Shown here piece after piece: positions 16,238 to 25,884 of a DNA stretch of 51,474 nucleotides. The notes beneath the pieces were generated by a model. The model was given only the letters and a program-made list of their open reading frames with translations. It ran no database searches and had not been told where the DNA came from. The stretch spans positions 1 through 51,474 of the forward strand of contig CAYXOX010000008.1 of assembly GCA_964466745.1 (NCBI GenBank). Direction: 5' to 3'. The translations under genes and the position numbers were made by a program. Source of the stretch: CAYXOX01 sp964466745 (lineage in GTDB: Bacteria; Pseudomonadota; Alphaproteobacteria; Rhodobacterales; Rhodobacteraceae). The number at the start of each line of letters is the position of its first letter. Within the stretch, counting starts at the first letter, position 1.

Positions 16238-19200
16238 ATGATCGGGATCGATGCGGCATGGGACCGGAACAAGCGCCGGAGCGAAGCGGAGCTTCTGGCC
16301 GAGCTGAAGGCGACGGCATGCCTCGACGCGGGCGCGCGACGGGCGGTCGTGGCGCGGGCGACGGCGCTCGTCGAAGAGATCCGCACCGCCTCCGAGCCGG
16401 GGCTCATGGAAGTGTTCCTCGCCGAATACGGCCTTTCCACCCACGAGGGCGTCGCCCTCATGTGCCTTGCCGAGGCGCTGCTGCGCGTGCCGGACCCGAC
16501 GACCATCGACGCCCTTATCGAGGACAAGATCGCCCCCTCTGACTGGTCGGCCCACCTCGGCCATTCCAGCTCGCCGCTGGTGAACGCCTCCACCTGGGGC
16601 CTGCTGCTCACCGGGCGGGTGCTCGAACACGCCGAGCCGGGCATCGCGGGAACGCTCCGGGGCATGGTGCGCCGCCTGGGCGAGCCGGTGATCCGCAGCG
16701 CGGTGACCGCCGCGATCCGGAGGATGGGACGCCAGTTCGTGCTCGGCGAGGATATCGCGGCCGCGATGGCGCGCGCCCGCGCCATGGAAGCGAAGGGCTA
16801 CACCTACTCCTACGACATGCTGGGAGAGGCCGCGATGACGGCGGAAGACGCCGCGCGCTACGCCCGCGCCTACCGCGACGCGATCGCGGCGATCGCCACG
16901 GCGTGCACGGGCTCCGACATCACGATGAACCCGGGCATTTCCGTCAAGCTCTCGGCGCTGCACCCCCGCTACGAGGTGGCCAAGACCGAACGGGTGATGG
17001 CCGAACTCGTGCCGGTGCTGGCAGAGCTGGCAGGCCAGGCCGCGCGGGCGGGGATGGGGCTCAACGTCGACGCCGAGGAGGCCGACCGTCTCGGGCTTTC
17101 GCTGAAGGTGATCGAGGCGGCACTGGCCGTCCCCGCGCTCGCGGGCTGGGACGGCTTCGGCGTTGTCGTGCAGGCCTACGGACGGCGCGCCGGCGACGTG
17201 ATCGACGGCCTTGAAAGCATCGCCAGGCGGCGCGGCCGCAGGATCATGGTGCGGCTCGTGAAGGGCGCCTACTGGGACACCGAGATCAAGCACGCCCAGG
17301 TGCAGGGGCTGGAGGACTTCCCCGTCTTCACGCGCAAGGCGGCGACCGACGTGAGCTACATCGCGATGGCCCGCAAGCTGCTGGGGATGACCGCGCGCAT
17401 CTACCCGCAGTTCGCCACCCACAACGCCCACACGGTGGCCGCCATTCTCGAAATGGCCCGGGGGCTGCCGCGCGAGGCCTTCGAGTTCCAGCGCCTGCAC
17501 GGCATGGGCGAGGCGCTGCATCGGATCGTGCTGCGCGCCGAGGGCACCCGCTGCCGCATCTACGCCCCGGTCGGCGCGCACCGTGATCTTCTCGCCTACC
17601 TCGTGCGCCGGTTGCTGGAGAACGGCGCAAACTCCTCCTTCGTCAACCAGATCGTGGACACGGCCGTGCCGGCATCGGTGGTCGCCGCCTGCCCGTTCGA
17701 GGCGCTGGAGGGCGCGCGGGCGGCGGGCACGGCCACGCTGCGCACGGGGCCGGATCTCTTCGCGCCCGAGCGGCGCAATGCGGCCGGGCACGATCTGAGC
17801 GACGTGACCGAACTCGCCCGCATCGGCGCGGCCCGCGTGCGGCCGGCCCGGATCTCGGTGACCCCCATCATCGCCGGGGAGGTGCGGGGCGGCGCGCGGG
17901 AGGCCATCGTCAACCCCGCCACCGGCGCGGCCATCGGCGAGGTGACCCTTGCCTCCGCGCAGGACGTGGAGACGGCCCTCTCCGCCGCCGAGCCCTGGGC
18001 GGCCGCGCCGCGCCACCGCGCCGAAACCCTGCGCCGCGCGGCGGAGCTCTTCGAGGCGGATTTCGGCGAGGCCTTCGCCCTGCTGGCGGTGGAAGCCGGC
18101 AAGACGCTGGCCGATGCCGTGGCCGAGCTGCGGGAGGCGGTGGACTTCCTGCGCTACTACGCCGTGCAGGCCGAGGCGCTGGAGGCGCCTGCGCGAGGCG
18201 TGTTCACCTGTATCAGCCCGTGGAACTTCCCGCTGGCGATCTTCAGCGGCCAGGTGGCCGCCGCCCTTGCCGCCGGCAACGCGGTGCTCGCGAAGCCCGC
18301 GGAGGCGACGCCGGCCATCGCGGACTGGGCGGTCCGCAGGCTGCACGCCGCCGGCGTTCCGCGCAGCGCGCTGCAACTGCTTCCCGGGGGCGGCGGCACC
18401 GTGGGCACGCTCCTGACTTCCGATCCGCGGGTGGACGGCGTGGCCTTCACCGGCTCCACCGCGACGGCCCGCCACATCCAGGCTGCCATGGCCGGGGCCT
18501 GCGCCCCCGGAACGCCGCTGATCGCGGAGACAGGCGGGCTCAACGCGATGATCGTGGACAGCACCGCGCTGCCGGAGCAGGCGATCCGGGACATCGTCGT
18601 CTCGGCCTTCCAGTCGGCCGGGCAGCGCTGTTCGGCCCTGCGCTGCCTCTACGTGCAGGACGACATCGCGGAGCCCTTCCTCGCGTTGCTGCGCGGCGCG
18701 ATGGACGAGCTCACCCTGGGCGACCCGTGGGACATCGCGACCGATGTGGGCCCTATCATCTCGGAAGCGGCGGCGGCGGAGATCGACGCCCATGTCGACG
18801 CGGCCGAACGCGACGGGCGGCTTCTCCACCGCCTCGCGGCGCCCCGGGCGAGCTTCTTCGCGGCGCCCGCGATGATCCGCGTGAGCGGCATCGAGGCGCT
18901 CGAAAGCGAGGTCTTCGGGCCGGTGCTGCATGTCGCGACCTTCCGGGCGGGGCAGCTGGCGCGGGTCGTCGATGCCGTGAACGCCACCGGCTACGGGCTG
19001 ACGTTCGGGCTGCACACGCGGATCGACGACAGGGTGCAGGCCGTCGCCGAGGCGGTCCATGCCGGCAACATCTACGCGAACCGCAACCAGATCGGCGCCA
19101 TCGTGGGCAGCCAGCCCTTCGGCGGCGAGGGGCTTTCGGGCACCGGCCCCAAGGCGGGCGGGCCGCACTACCTCGCCCGCTTCACGCGGGCCGTGGCCGA

Positions 19201-19699
19201 GGCGTCCGGCGAGGGGTGGACCGCGCCCGCCGATCCCGGCGCGCTCGCGGAGGCCCTCGGGAAGCGGGCGGGCGGGCCGCGCACCTCCCGCACGCTGCCC
19301 GGGCCCACCGGCGAGCTCAACCGGCTGACGACGCTTCCCCGGCCGCCGCTGATCTGCGCCGGCCCCGGCCCCGCGACGGCGGCCGCACAGCGTGCAGCCG
19401 TCGAGGCGCTGGGCGGGCAGGCCGTCTGCGCCGGCGGAGCGCTCGACCCGAGCGCGCTGGCGGGCCTGCCCCCCTTCGGAGGGCTCCTGTGGTGGGGCGA
19501 CGCGCAGACGGGCCGTGCCTATGCCCTGGCCCTCGCCGAGCGTCCGGGGCCCATCGTGCCCCTCGTCACCGGGCGGCCCGACACCGCCCATGCCTGCCTC
19601 GAACGCCACCTGTGCGTCGACACGACGGCGGCCGGCGGCAACGCGGGATTGCTGGCCGGGGCCGACGAGGCCGCCCCTGCCGCCGCCGCCACAGGCTGA
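16238..19699 (+). CDS. putA: Bifunctional proline dehydrogenase / L-glutamate-gamma-semialdehyde dehydrogenase
   Basis: 1153 aa. It oxidises proline to glutamate in two steps, with FAD and then NAD. The PRODH TIM barrel (roughly residues 110-430) shows YSYDMLGEAAMT, SVKLSALHPRYE, RLVKGAYWDTEIKHAQ, FATHNAHTV and FQRLHGMGEALH. The ALDH domain (roughly 530-980) shows SPWNFPLAIF, FTGSTATARHI, the catalytic Glu in IAETGGLNAMIVD and the catalytic Cys in FQSAGQRCSALR near residue 797; EVFGPVLHVATF follows. The last 150 residues are the usual C-terminal extension. The N-terminus begins directly with the helical arm, without the ribbon-helix-helix DNA-binding domain of enterobacterial PutA, so regulation must fall to PutR. 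Proline likely supplies carbon and energy. Confidence 0.96.
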   Translation: MIGIDAAWDRNKRRSEAELLAELKATACLDAGARRAVVARATALVEEIRTASEPGLMEVFLAEYGLSTHEGVALMCLAEALLRVPDPTTIDALIEDKIAPSDWSAHLGHSSSPLVNASTWGLLLTGRVLEHAEPGIAGTLRGMVRRLGEPVIRSAVTAAIRRMGRQFVLGEDIAAAMARARAMEAKGYTYSYDMLGEAAMTAEDAARYARAYRDAIAAIATACTGSDITMNPGISVKLSALHPRYEVAKTERVMAELVPVLAELAGQAARAGMGLNVDAEEADRLGLSLKVIEAALAVPALAGWDGFGVVVQAYGRRAGDVIDGLESIARRRGRRIMVRLVKGAYWDTEIKHAQVQGLEDFPVFTRKAATDVSYIAMARKLLGMTARIYPQFATHNAHTVAAILEMARGLPREAFEFQRLHGMGEALHRIVLRAEGTRCRIYAPVGAHRDLLAYLVRRLLENGANSSFVNQIVDTAVPASVVAACPFEALEGARAAGTATLRTGPDLFAPERRNAAGHDLSDVTELARIGAARVRPARISVTPIIAGEVRGGAREAIVNPATGAAIGEVTLASAQDVETALSAAEPWAAAPRHRAETLRRAAELFEADFGEAFALLAVEAGKTLADAVAELREAVDFLRYYAVQAEALEAPARGVFTCISPWNFPLAIFSGQVAAALAAGNAVLAKPAEATPAIADWAVRRLHAAGVPRSALQLLPGGGGTVGTLLTSDPRVDGVAFTGSTATARHIQAAMAGACAPGTPLIAETGGLNAMIVDSTALPEQAIRDIVVSAFQSAGQRCSALRCLYVQDDIAEPFLALLRGAMDELTLGDPWDIATDVGPIISEAAAAEIDAHVDAAERDGRLLHRLAAPRASFFAAPAMIRVSGIEALESEVFGPVLHVATFRAGQLARVVDAVNATGYGLTFGLHTRIDDRVQAVAEAVHAGNIYANRNQIGAIVGSQPFGGEGLSGTGPKAGGPHYLARFTRAVAEASGEGWTAPADPGALAEALGKRAGGPRTSRTLPGPTGELNRLTTLPRPPLICAGPGPATAAAQRAAVEALGGQAVCAGGALDPSALAGLPPFGGLLWWGDAQTGRAYALALAERPGPIVPLVTGRPDTAHACLERHLCVDTTAAGGNAGLLAGADEAAPAAAATG

Positions 19700-20021
19700 C
19701 GGCGCACGGAAGGGGCCGGCCCTGGCCGCGCCCCCTCGCGGGGCGAGCCACACGATGCGCCTCGCCTCCGGTCGGCCGGGTGTGCGGTGCGCGCCATGGC
19801 ATGCGCGCAAAGCCGGGCTCCGCCGGCCAGCGGGACCGTGAGCAGGCCCGGGGGCCATCGCTTTCGGCTCGCCGGCGTGCGCTCAAGCCGGACGGCGAGC
19901 GGCACAACCGGAGCGGCCGGCACCGAGCGCCGCCTTCGCCCGACCCGACCGGCTGCGTCGACATCGGGCCCGGCATTTCCCAGATCCGATCCAACGGCCC
20001 CGAATTATCTTTTTATAATAT
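19700..20021. other. Non-coding gap after putA, with hairpin and AT-rich promoter-like stretch
   Basis: 322 bp with no convincing gene. A 6-bp stem (CGCCCC / GGGGCG, 19729-19745) 30 nt after the putA stop could aid termination but lacks a T-tract. At the far end, 20001-20030 is the most AT-rich stretch in this part of the window and contains a perfect TATAAT (20014-20019), probably the relic promoter of the broken glycosidase that follows. Confidence 0.4.
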
Positions 20022-21191
20022 ATGTTTATTCAAGGAAGCTCCCGCGTTTTCCTTTGCGTCCTCGGGGCAACCATGGCCGGGCATGCGTTGGGGCAGGCCG
20101 CGCCGGACCCCACGAAGATCCCCCCTCCTGCCGCCGGGCCACCACATCACCTTCGAGACCGGCTTCAACTTCGACAACCCGCGCGTCGTGCGGCAGGCGA
20201 TAAGGCGCGCCCAGGAAGAAGCGACCGAGGCGGGCATGCGCGTCAAGCCGCCGGAAATCGGGTAACCCGACGTCGAGCCAAGGGAAAGCACCTACCGTCT
20301 GGGCGAATTCGAAGACGCGCTTCGGGACTACGAGCGGAACGGCTGGCGCTCGCTTGTCTTTGTCCGGGAGATCGATTCCGACGCTGTCACCATCCCGCGG
20401 CATCTCAGGGGCACGGACGACGCCGTCTCCCCGTCCGAGATCGACGTGAGCTCGCCGGAGGTGATCGCGCGCTACGGAGAGCTGATGAACCGCGTCGTGC
20501 CGGTTGTGCGCCAGCACAACGGCTTTGCCATCATGGTGGCGAACGAGGTGGACAACTTCCTCGGCCCCAATCCCGAACGGACGCCGCAGGTCGGGGAGAT
20601 CGCCACGGCGGCGCGCGACCATATCCACGGCATCGACCCGGAAATGGCCGTGGGAGTCGCCCTGTCGAACGGCTTCGACCAAGACGACGACGGCGGGCGC
20701 ATCCGCCCGCCTCTGCCGCACCACACCGCCCTGATCGACGCCGGCGACATCGCCGTCTACAACTTCTATTGCCAGCAGGTGCCGATATCGCGGCAAGCGG
20801 ACTCGATCGGGCAGCGGCTCGACTCGCGGATCGCCGCTGCCAAGGGCAAGGATATCATCATCCAGGAACTGGGATGCGCCGGCGGCGGGACGGAGGCCTT
20901 TTCCTTCGACCAACAAGGGAACTTCTTCGGCGAGTACTTCGAGGCGGTGCGCGGCACCCCTGCGCGGGTCTCGATCGTCTTCCAACTCGTGGACTGGACC
21001 GAAGGAACGATCGAGGCATACGGCAACGCCCTGAATCCGATCCTCGAAGCGGAACCCGCCTTTCGCGATAACCCGAACCTGATTTCGTGTATCCTGAGTA
21101 ACTGGGCTCCAACGGGATGATCGAAGCCCGCACCGGAGAGCCGAAGCGCGCGTGGTTCGAGTTCCTCGACGCGTTGCAGAGCGCGGAATAG
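20022..21191 (+). pseudogene. Broken secreted glycoside hydrolase (clan A / cellulase-superfamily type)
   Basis: The frames together give a protein of about 390 aa. A signal-peptide-like N-terminus (FLCVLGATMAGHALGQA) lies in one frame (20022 to about 20110). From about 20135 the reading moves to a second frame with GHHITFETGFNFDNPRVVRQ; this has an in-frame TAA at 20263-20265 and then stays open to 21120. The last 30 residues (GSNGMIEARTGEPKRAWFEF, then LDALQSAE) are back in the first frame, ending at TAG 21189-21191. So there are at least two frameshifts and one nonsense codon. MVANEVDNF and IIIQELGCAGG resemble the acid/base (NE) and nucleophile (E) strands of clan-A barrels. The long open middle section alone is not a full gene. 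Specific family not assigned. Confidence 0.72.
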
Positions 21192-21358
21192 CGCCGCCCT
21201 TCGCGCACCGTCGGAGCCGCCGCATGCCGGCGGGCCGGGGGCCCGAGGTAGGCTTGCCGGCGGGAGCCCCTGCCCCGCCCTTGCCCTTGCCCTTGCCGCG
21301 GCCATCGTCCGCCGGGCGAGACCTTCAAGCCGCGCAGAGCCCGGGCGGCGGGCTGGCC

Positions 21359-22321
21359 CTACTCCCCGGCGAGTGCCGCGTCGTCGGCGCCGCAGATCAG
21401 GGTGCAGACGACCTCGCCGGGATCGAGCCGGACCCGGCCCAGGGCGAGCGCGGCGAAGGTGGCGGCCGAGGAGAGATCGGCGCGGATGGCGAACTCGTCG
21501 CGGATCCAGCGGGCGGCCGCCTCCATCTCGGCGTCCTCCACCAGCGCGACATCCGCAACGCGGCCGCGCACCAGATCGAGGATCAACTCGCTGGTCTGGC
21601 CGCAGGCCATCGTGGCGACGCGCGTGGTCACGCTGTCGAGCCGCACCGTCCGGTCCTCGGCAAGGCTGCGGGCCAGCGTGGGGCTTCCCACCGGTTCGAC
21701 GCCGACGATGCGCGCACGCGGGTTGAGCGTGGCAAGAACGGTGGCAAAACCCGCGATCAGCCCCCCGCCCCCGATGGCAATGACGTAGACATCGGCCTGT
21801 GGCACCTCGCGCGCCATCTCGAGCGCGGCGGTGCCCTGCCCGGCAACCACCTGCGGATCCTTGAACGGATGCACGTAGACCGCCCCCTCGCGCTCGGCAT
21901 GGCGTGCCGCCGCGCGATCCGCGTCGTCCCAGGTGGGGCCGACGACCTCGATGCGCGCGCCCCAGCGGGCGATCTCGCGGCGCTTGGCCGGCGAGGCCGA
22001 GGGCGGCAGGTAGACGGTCGCGGCAACGCCCGCGAGCTTGCCCGCCCGCGCCACCGCAAGCCCGTGATTGCCGCCCGACGCCGTGACGATCCCGCGAGAG
22101 GCTTCCTCAGGCGGGGTCGTGAGCAGGCGGTTGGTGACGCCACGGGCCTTGAAGGCCCCCGTCACCTGCAGGCACTCCAGCTTGATGTGCACCGGGTTGG
22201 GCACCGGCCGGTCGCGGACATGCTCCATCACGATCGTCGGCGTCCGGCGGATGTGCGGGGCGATCCTTGCCGCCGCCGCCTCGACCGCCTCGAAATCCAC
22301 CTTCGTGCCCGCTATCTCCAT
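21359..22321 (-). CDS. PLP-dependent serine/threonine dehydratase-type enzyme
   Basis: 320 aa, fold type II PLP enzyme of the threonine ammonia-lyase / serine racemase group, without a C-terminal ACT regulatory domain. The PLP lysine is in VTGAFKARGV, the substrate/cofactor loop is ASGGNHGLAVA, and the phosphate-binding glycine loop is IGGGGLIAG. It would deaminate a beta-hydroxy amino acid to a 2-oxo acid. It begins 3 nt after the ALDH gene and shares its transcript, so the two may act in sequence. Related activities such as beta-hydroxyaspartate dehydratase or an eliminase cannot be excluded from sequence alone. Confidence 0.88.
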   Translation of the reverse strand: MEIAGTKVDFEAVEAAAARIAPHIRRTPTIVMEHVRDRPVPNPVHIKLECLQVTGAFKARGVTNRLLTTPPEEASRGIVTASGGNHGLAVARAGKLAGVAATVYLPPSASPAKRREIARWGARIEVVGPTWDDADRAAARHAEREGAVYVHPFKDPQVVAGQGTAALEMAREVPQADVYVIAIGGGGLIAGFATVLATLNPRARIVGVEPVGSPTLARSLAEDRTVRLDSVTTRVATMACGQTSELILDLVRGRVADVALVEDAEMEAAARWIRDEFAIRADLSSAATFAALALGRVRLDPGEVVCTLICGADDAALAGE

Positions 22322-22324
22322 CGT

Positions 22325-23818
22325 TCAGTCTCCGAGGTGCACGGTGATGGTCTTCAGATCGGACATGGCGAGCAGGGTGTGGCGCCCGCCGGTCCGGCCG
22401 TCGCCGGAGGTGGTGCCGGCGGCGCCACCCGCGGGAATGTGCATCTCCCAGTAGTTGCTCGCCTCGTTGATGTTGACGATCCCGCAGCGCAGCGCCTCGG
22501 CATGGCGGAAGGCGGCGGTGATGTCTCGGGTGAACACCGCGCCCGAAAGGCCCATCGGGCTGAGGCGCACGAGGCGCTGGAGATCGGCTTCGTCTGCGAA
22601 TGCCAGGATGGGCACCACCGGCCCGAAGGTTTCGTCGGTATGGAGCGCGCAGGCCTCGGGCACGCTCACGGCCACCGTGGGCTGGTAGTAGAGATCGGTT
22701 GGCAGGCCCTCGGCCCGCCCGCCGCCCAGAAGGATCCGCCCGCCCCCGGCGACGGCTTCGGCCAGGTGGGCATCCACCTTGGCGGCGACCTCGGCATTGT
22801 TGAGCGCGCCGAGGCGGCTCGTCTCCTCGGTGGAGGGCGCCGGGCGGGTCGCCGCCATCTCGGCGGTCACCCGTTCGGCGAGCGCGTCATGGATCGAGTC
22901 ATGCACCAGCACCCTCTCGGTTGCCGTGCAGACCTGCCCGGCATTGGCGATGGCGCCGGCGGCGATGCAGCGGGCCGCGCGATCGAGATCGGCGTCGGCC
23001 AGCACCACGCTCGGGCCGTTGCCGCCCAGCTCCGAAAGCAGCGTCTTTCCGGCGGCGCGCGCGGCGATCACCGCGCCGGTGCGCGAGGAGCCGGTGAAGG
23101 CGATGCCCTGGACATGGGGCGAGGTGACCAGCGCGTCGCCAACCTCGGGCCCCTCGCCGGTGACGAGATGCACCGTCCCCTCCGGCACACCCGCCTCGAG
23201 CATGCACTCGACCAGCTCGGCCGCCGCCAGCGAGGTGGTGGGCGCAGGCACCCAGACCATGGCGTTGCCCGTGGCCAGCCCCGGGCCGAGATAGTAGATC
23301 GACGGCAGCGCGACCGGGAAGTTCCACGGCGTGATGACCCCGAACACGCCCTTGGGCTGCAGGATCGAAAAGGCGCGCTTGGCCGGATCCTCGACCGGGA
23401 AGCTCGCGGTCTCCAGCCACTTGATCTGCTCTCCGGCGTTGCGGAAGGCCGTCGCCGCGCCGGCCACCTCGCCGCGCGCGTCGGCGATGGGCTTGCCCTG
23501 TTCGAGGCAGATCGTCTCGGCCAGCGCGGCAGCGCGGGCCTCGATCCTTTCGGCCACCCGCATGCAGAGCGCCGCGCGCTGCCAGACCGGCATCGAGGCG
23601 ATGCGGTGCGCGTTCACCGCCGCCGAGGCGGCCGCGCGTTCGGCATCGGCGCGGGTGCCCATCGGCACCCAGCCCAGCTCTGCGCCGGTTGCCGGGCTGA
23701 CGATGCCGAGCCACTCGGCGCCGGTGCCGTGTTCCCAGGCGCCGGCGATGTGCATGCGCCCGCGCGGCGCGCCCTCCGGCGGTTCGGCCCTCAGTTCGAG
23801 CCCTTTCAGGCGTCGCAT
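22325..23818 (-). CDS. NAD(P)-dependent aldehyde dehydrogenase
   Basis: 497 aa, standard ALDH length. TPWNFPVALP carries the oxyanion Asn; FTGSSRTGAVIA is the nucleotide-loop motif; SELGGNGPSVVL carries the general-base Glu; ANAGQVCTATERV has the catalytic Cys; ETFGPVVPILAF is the C-terminal signature. GGGGAGAAGCGGAT precedes the ATG at 23818. It heads a two-gene operon with the PLP dehydratase and is divergent from the DeoR-family regulator, which may control it. It resembles succinate-semialdehyde/glycolaldehyde-type enzymes; substrate not assigned. Confidence 0.9.
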   Translation of the reverse strand: MRRLKGLELRAEPPEGAPRGRMHIAGAWEHGTGAEWLGIVSPATGAELGWVPMGTRADAERAAASAAVNAHRIASMPVWQRAALCMRVAERIEARAAALAETICLEQGKPIADARGEVAGAATAFRNAGEQIKWLETASFPVEDPAKRAFSILQPKGVFGVITPWNFPVALPSIYYLGPGLATGNAMVWVPAPTTSLAAAELVECMLEAGVPEGTVHLVTGEGPEVGDALVTSPHVQGIAFTGSSRTGAVIAARAAGKTLLSELGGNGPSVVLADADLDRAARCIAAGAIANAGQVCTATERVLVHDSIHDALAERVTAEMAATRPAPSTEETSRLGALNNAEVAAKVDAHLAEAVAGGGRILLGGGRAEGLPTDLYYQPTVAVSVPEACALHTDETFGPVVPILAFADEADLQRLVRLSPMGLSGAVFTRDITAAFRHAEALRCGIVNINEASNYWEMHIPAGGAAGTTSGDGRTGGRHTLLAMSDLKTITVHLGD

Positions 23819-23973
23819 ATCCGCTTCTCCCCCGTTCTGCCGGTGCCGCTGCCCGCCGCCCATGCTGGCCTTGAAGCTGGACCCGCTATAGGCTCTGTGC
23901 GAATTCTTACTTTTGCGCGCAAACCCGAAAGCGGCGCGCGGCTCGCGAATGCGGGCCTGGCGAAAGGAACCTG

Positions 23974-24792
23974 ATGAGCACTTCGGGCCAGCACTCCGTT
24001 CAGGGCGATGGTCGGCTTATCGGCCGGGTCCGCAAGGATCGCATCGCCCAGATCATCCACGACCGGGGCTTCATGTCTTCGGCGGCGCTTGCCGAACAGT
24101 TCGGCGTCTCGGAGATGACGATACGGCGCGACCTTGCCGAGCTGGAGCTGCGCGGGGTGATCCAGCGCACCCACGGCGGCGCGGTGACGGAAACGCACGC
24201 ATCGGCCGGCGAGGATCGCGGGCCGGAACCGTTCTTCGACGAGCGCGAGGCGCGGGCGCGCCCGGCCAAGCTGGCGATCGCGCGGGCCGCCGCGGGGCTC
24301 GCCGCAGATGCGCGGTCCGTCGCGCTCGACGTGGGCACGACCACCTATGCGCTCGGGCAGGTGCTGGCCTCCGAGGCGCGGCTGCGCGTCTTCACCAACA
24401 ACGTGCGCGTCGCGGCGCTCGGGCGCCGGGCGGGCGCGGAGATCTACGCCATCGGCGGGCATATCCGCCCCCACGAGATGGCCATGTGCGGCCCGATCGC
24501 CGTGGAGCAGGCGAGCAAGCTGTGGTTCGACATCGCCTACCTCGGCGTCTCGGCGATCTCGAAAGACGGGCTCTTCGACTACTCCGTCGAGGAGGCGGAA
24601 ATGAAGCGGATCTTCTGCGAGCGCGCCACGCGGCGCGTCGTGGTCGCGGACTCCTCCAAGTTCGGGGGCCGGTCGCTGGTTCAGGTCGGCGGGCTGGAAT
24701 GCATCGACGTGCTGGTCAGCGAGGCGCCGCCGCCCGCGGAGCTGGCGGGCGCGCTGGCTCAAGCCGGAGTGGAGGTCATCGTCGCGGAGTGA
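23974..24792 (+). CDS. DeoR/GlpR-family transcriptional repressor
   Basis: 272 aa. The DeoR helix-turn-helix is at about residues 20-70: RKDRIAQIIHDRGFMSS, FGVSEMTIRRDLAELE and the family marker RTHGGAV. The C-terminal DeoRC sugar-phosphate-binding domain has ALDVGTTTYALG, FTNNVRVA, IGGHIRPHEM and VVVADSSKFG. These repressors respond to phosphorylated sugars. AAAGGAA lies before the ATG. It sits between the ALDH operon (divergent) and the maltose-type ABC operon (convergent), so either or both may be its targets. Related T/G-rich elements occur at several promoters in the window. Confidence 0.92.
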   Translation: MSTSGQHSVQGDGRLIGRVRKDRIAQIIHDRGFMSSAALAEQFGVSEMTIRRDLAELELRGVIQRTHGGAVTETHASAGEDRGPEPFFDEREARARPAKLAIARAAAGLAADARSVALDVGTTTYALGQVLASEARLRVFTNNVRVAALGRRAGAEIYAIGGHIRPHEMAMCGPIAVEQASKLWFDIAYLGVSAISKDGLFDYSVEEAEMKRIFCERATRRVVVADSSKFGGRSLVQVGGLECIDVLVSEAPPPAELAGALAQAGVEVIVAE

Positions 24793-24804
24793 TGCGGGCA
24801 TCCG

Positions 24805-25884
24805 TCAGGCCGGCGGCAGGAAGCTGTCCGGCGCGACCGGCACCCCGCTGCGCACCGATTCTTCGCAGGCAAAGAGCACGCGGTGCATCTCGTAGGCGCG
24901 GTCGAACCCCGAGAACGGCATCGGCGCCTCGTCGCGCAGATCGGCCAGGATGCGCCGGAACATCGGCACGAACATGTCGAAGGTGATGTCGCCCGCATCG
25001 TTGATGGAGCGCACCGGCAGTTCCGTCCAGCCGCGTGCGTCGAGGCCGTCCAGCATCTTGCGGCTGAGGAGCCGCGTATCGATCAGCGAACCTTCCGAAC
25101 CGACAAGCGTGTTGCGCCAGTAGTAGGGGTGCAGCGAGTCGAGGCAGGACGTGACCTTGCCGAGCCGGCCGTCGGCGAAGCGCAGGAGGTTGACCTGGGT
25201 GGCCGGGTATTCGAGCCCCCCGAATTCCGGTGCCGTGGAGCTGGTATCCCATGCCTGCACCTCGGCGACGGCCGCGTGATCCATCACCAGCATCAGCATC
25301 ATCAGCGGGTGACAGCCGCAGAACAGCATCGACGAGCCGCCCTTGGCCCGGGTGCGGGCCCACGGGTATTGCGGCGTCCAGTCGGAGATGCCGTTGAAAT
25401 ACTCGATCTCGGCGAGGTGGACGCGGCCGAGATAGCCGCGGCGCACCGCATCTATGGTCGCCTCGAGCTGGCCGTAGTGAAACTCCTGGAAGCCCACATA
25501 GGCGCGGATGCCAGCTTCCTGCACCGCCTTGCGGCAGGCTTGCAGATCCTCGGGGTTCATGCAGATGGGCTTTTCCACGAGCACGTGCAGCCCGCGACCG
25601 GCGGCGGCGATCAACTGCCCGGCATGGGCGTCGTGCATCGTGCAGATCGAGAGGAAATCGGCGTCCACCCCGTCCAGCAGGGCCTCGAAACTCTCGAAAA
25701 CGGGCGTGTCCCGCCCGCAGAGCCGGGCCACCTCGGGGGCCTCGACCCCGGGGCGCGCTGTATGGACACCGACGATGTCGACCTCGCCGCAGGCTTGCCA
25801 GGCGGAGGCGTGGCACCGGCCGGCGACGCCGAAGCCGGCAATGGCAACGCGCAGCCGGCGCCCGGGGGCGAGCGGCGGGCTCAT
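24805..25884 (-). CDS. Gfo/Idh/MocA-family oxidoreductase
   Basis: 359 aa. Rossmann motif GFGVAGRCHA at about residues 17-26 and the diagnostic VLVEKPICMN (EKP motif, Lys important for hydride transfer) are clear. The C-terminal alpha/beta domain includes GGSSMLFCGCHPLMMLML with a potential catalytic His. Such NAD(P)-dependent enzymes oxidise hydroxyls of sugars, inositols or amino sugars. It is the last gene of the maltose-type ABC operon, its ATG overlapping the ATPase stop (ATGA), so it probably acts on the imported compound. It ends 12 nt from the convergent DeoR gene. Confidence 0.9.
   Translation of the reverse strand: MSPPLAPGRRLRVAIAGFGVAGRCHASAWQACGEVDIVGVHTARPGVEAPEVARLCGRDTPVFESFEALLDGVDADFLSICTMHDAHAGQLIAAAGRGLHVLVEKPICMNPEDLQACRKAVQEAGIRAYVGFQEFHYGQLEATIDAVRRGYLGRVHLAEIEYFNGISDWTPQYPWARTRAKGGSSMLFCGCHPLMMLMLVMDHAAVAEVQAWDTSSTAPEFGGLEYPATQVNLLRFADGRLGKVTSCLDSLHPYYWRNTLVGSEGSLIDTRLLSRKMLDGLDARGWTELPVRSINDAGDITFDMFVPMFRRILADLRDEAPMPFSGFDRAYEMHRVLFACEESVRSGVPVAPDSFLPPA

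Noticed and set aside
16163..19858. A 1231-codon open frame on the minus strand opposite putA
   Set aside because: It is an antisense shadow caused by GC-rich codon usage; the plus strand encodes complete PutA with all catalytic motifs, and the antisense product shows only low-complexity Arg/Ala/Gly sequence.
20446..21120. A stand-alone 224-aa gene
   Set aside because: The same frame continues upstream past a single TAA with the missing barrel strands, and the true C-terminus is in another frame, so it is the middle of a pseudogene.
21152..23974. A 940-codon open frame on the plus strand
   Set aside because: It is antisense to the dehydratase and ALDH genes, both with intact active-site motifs.
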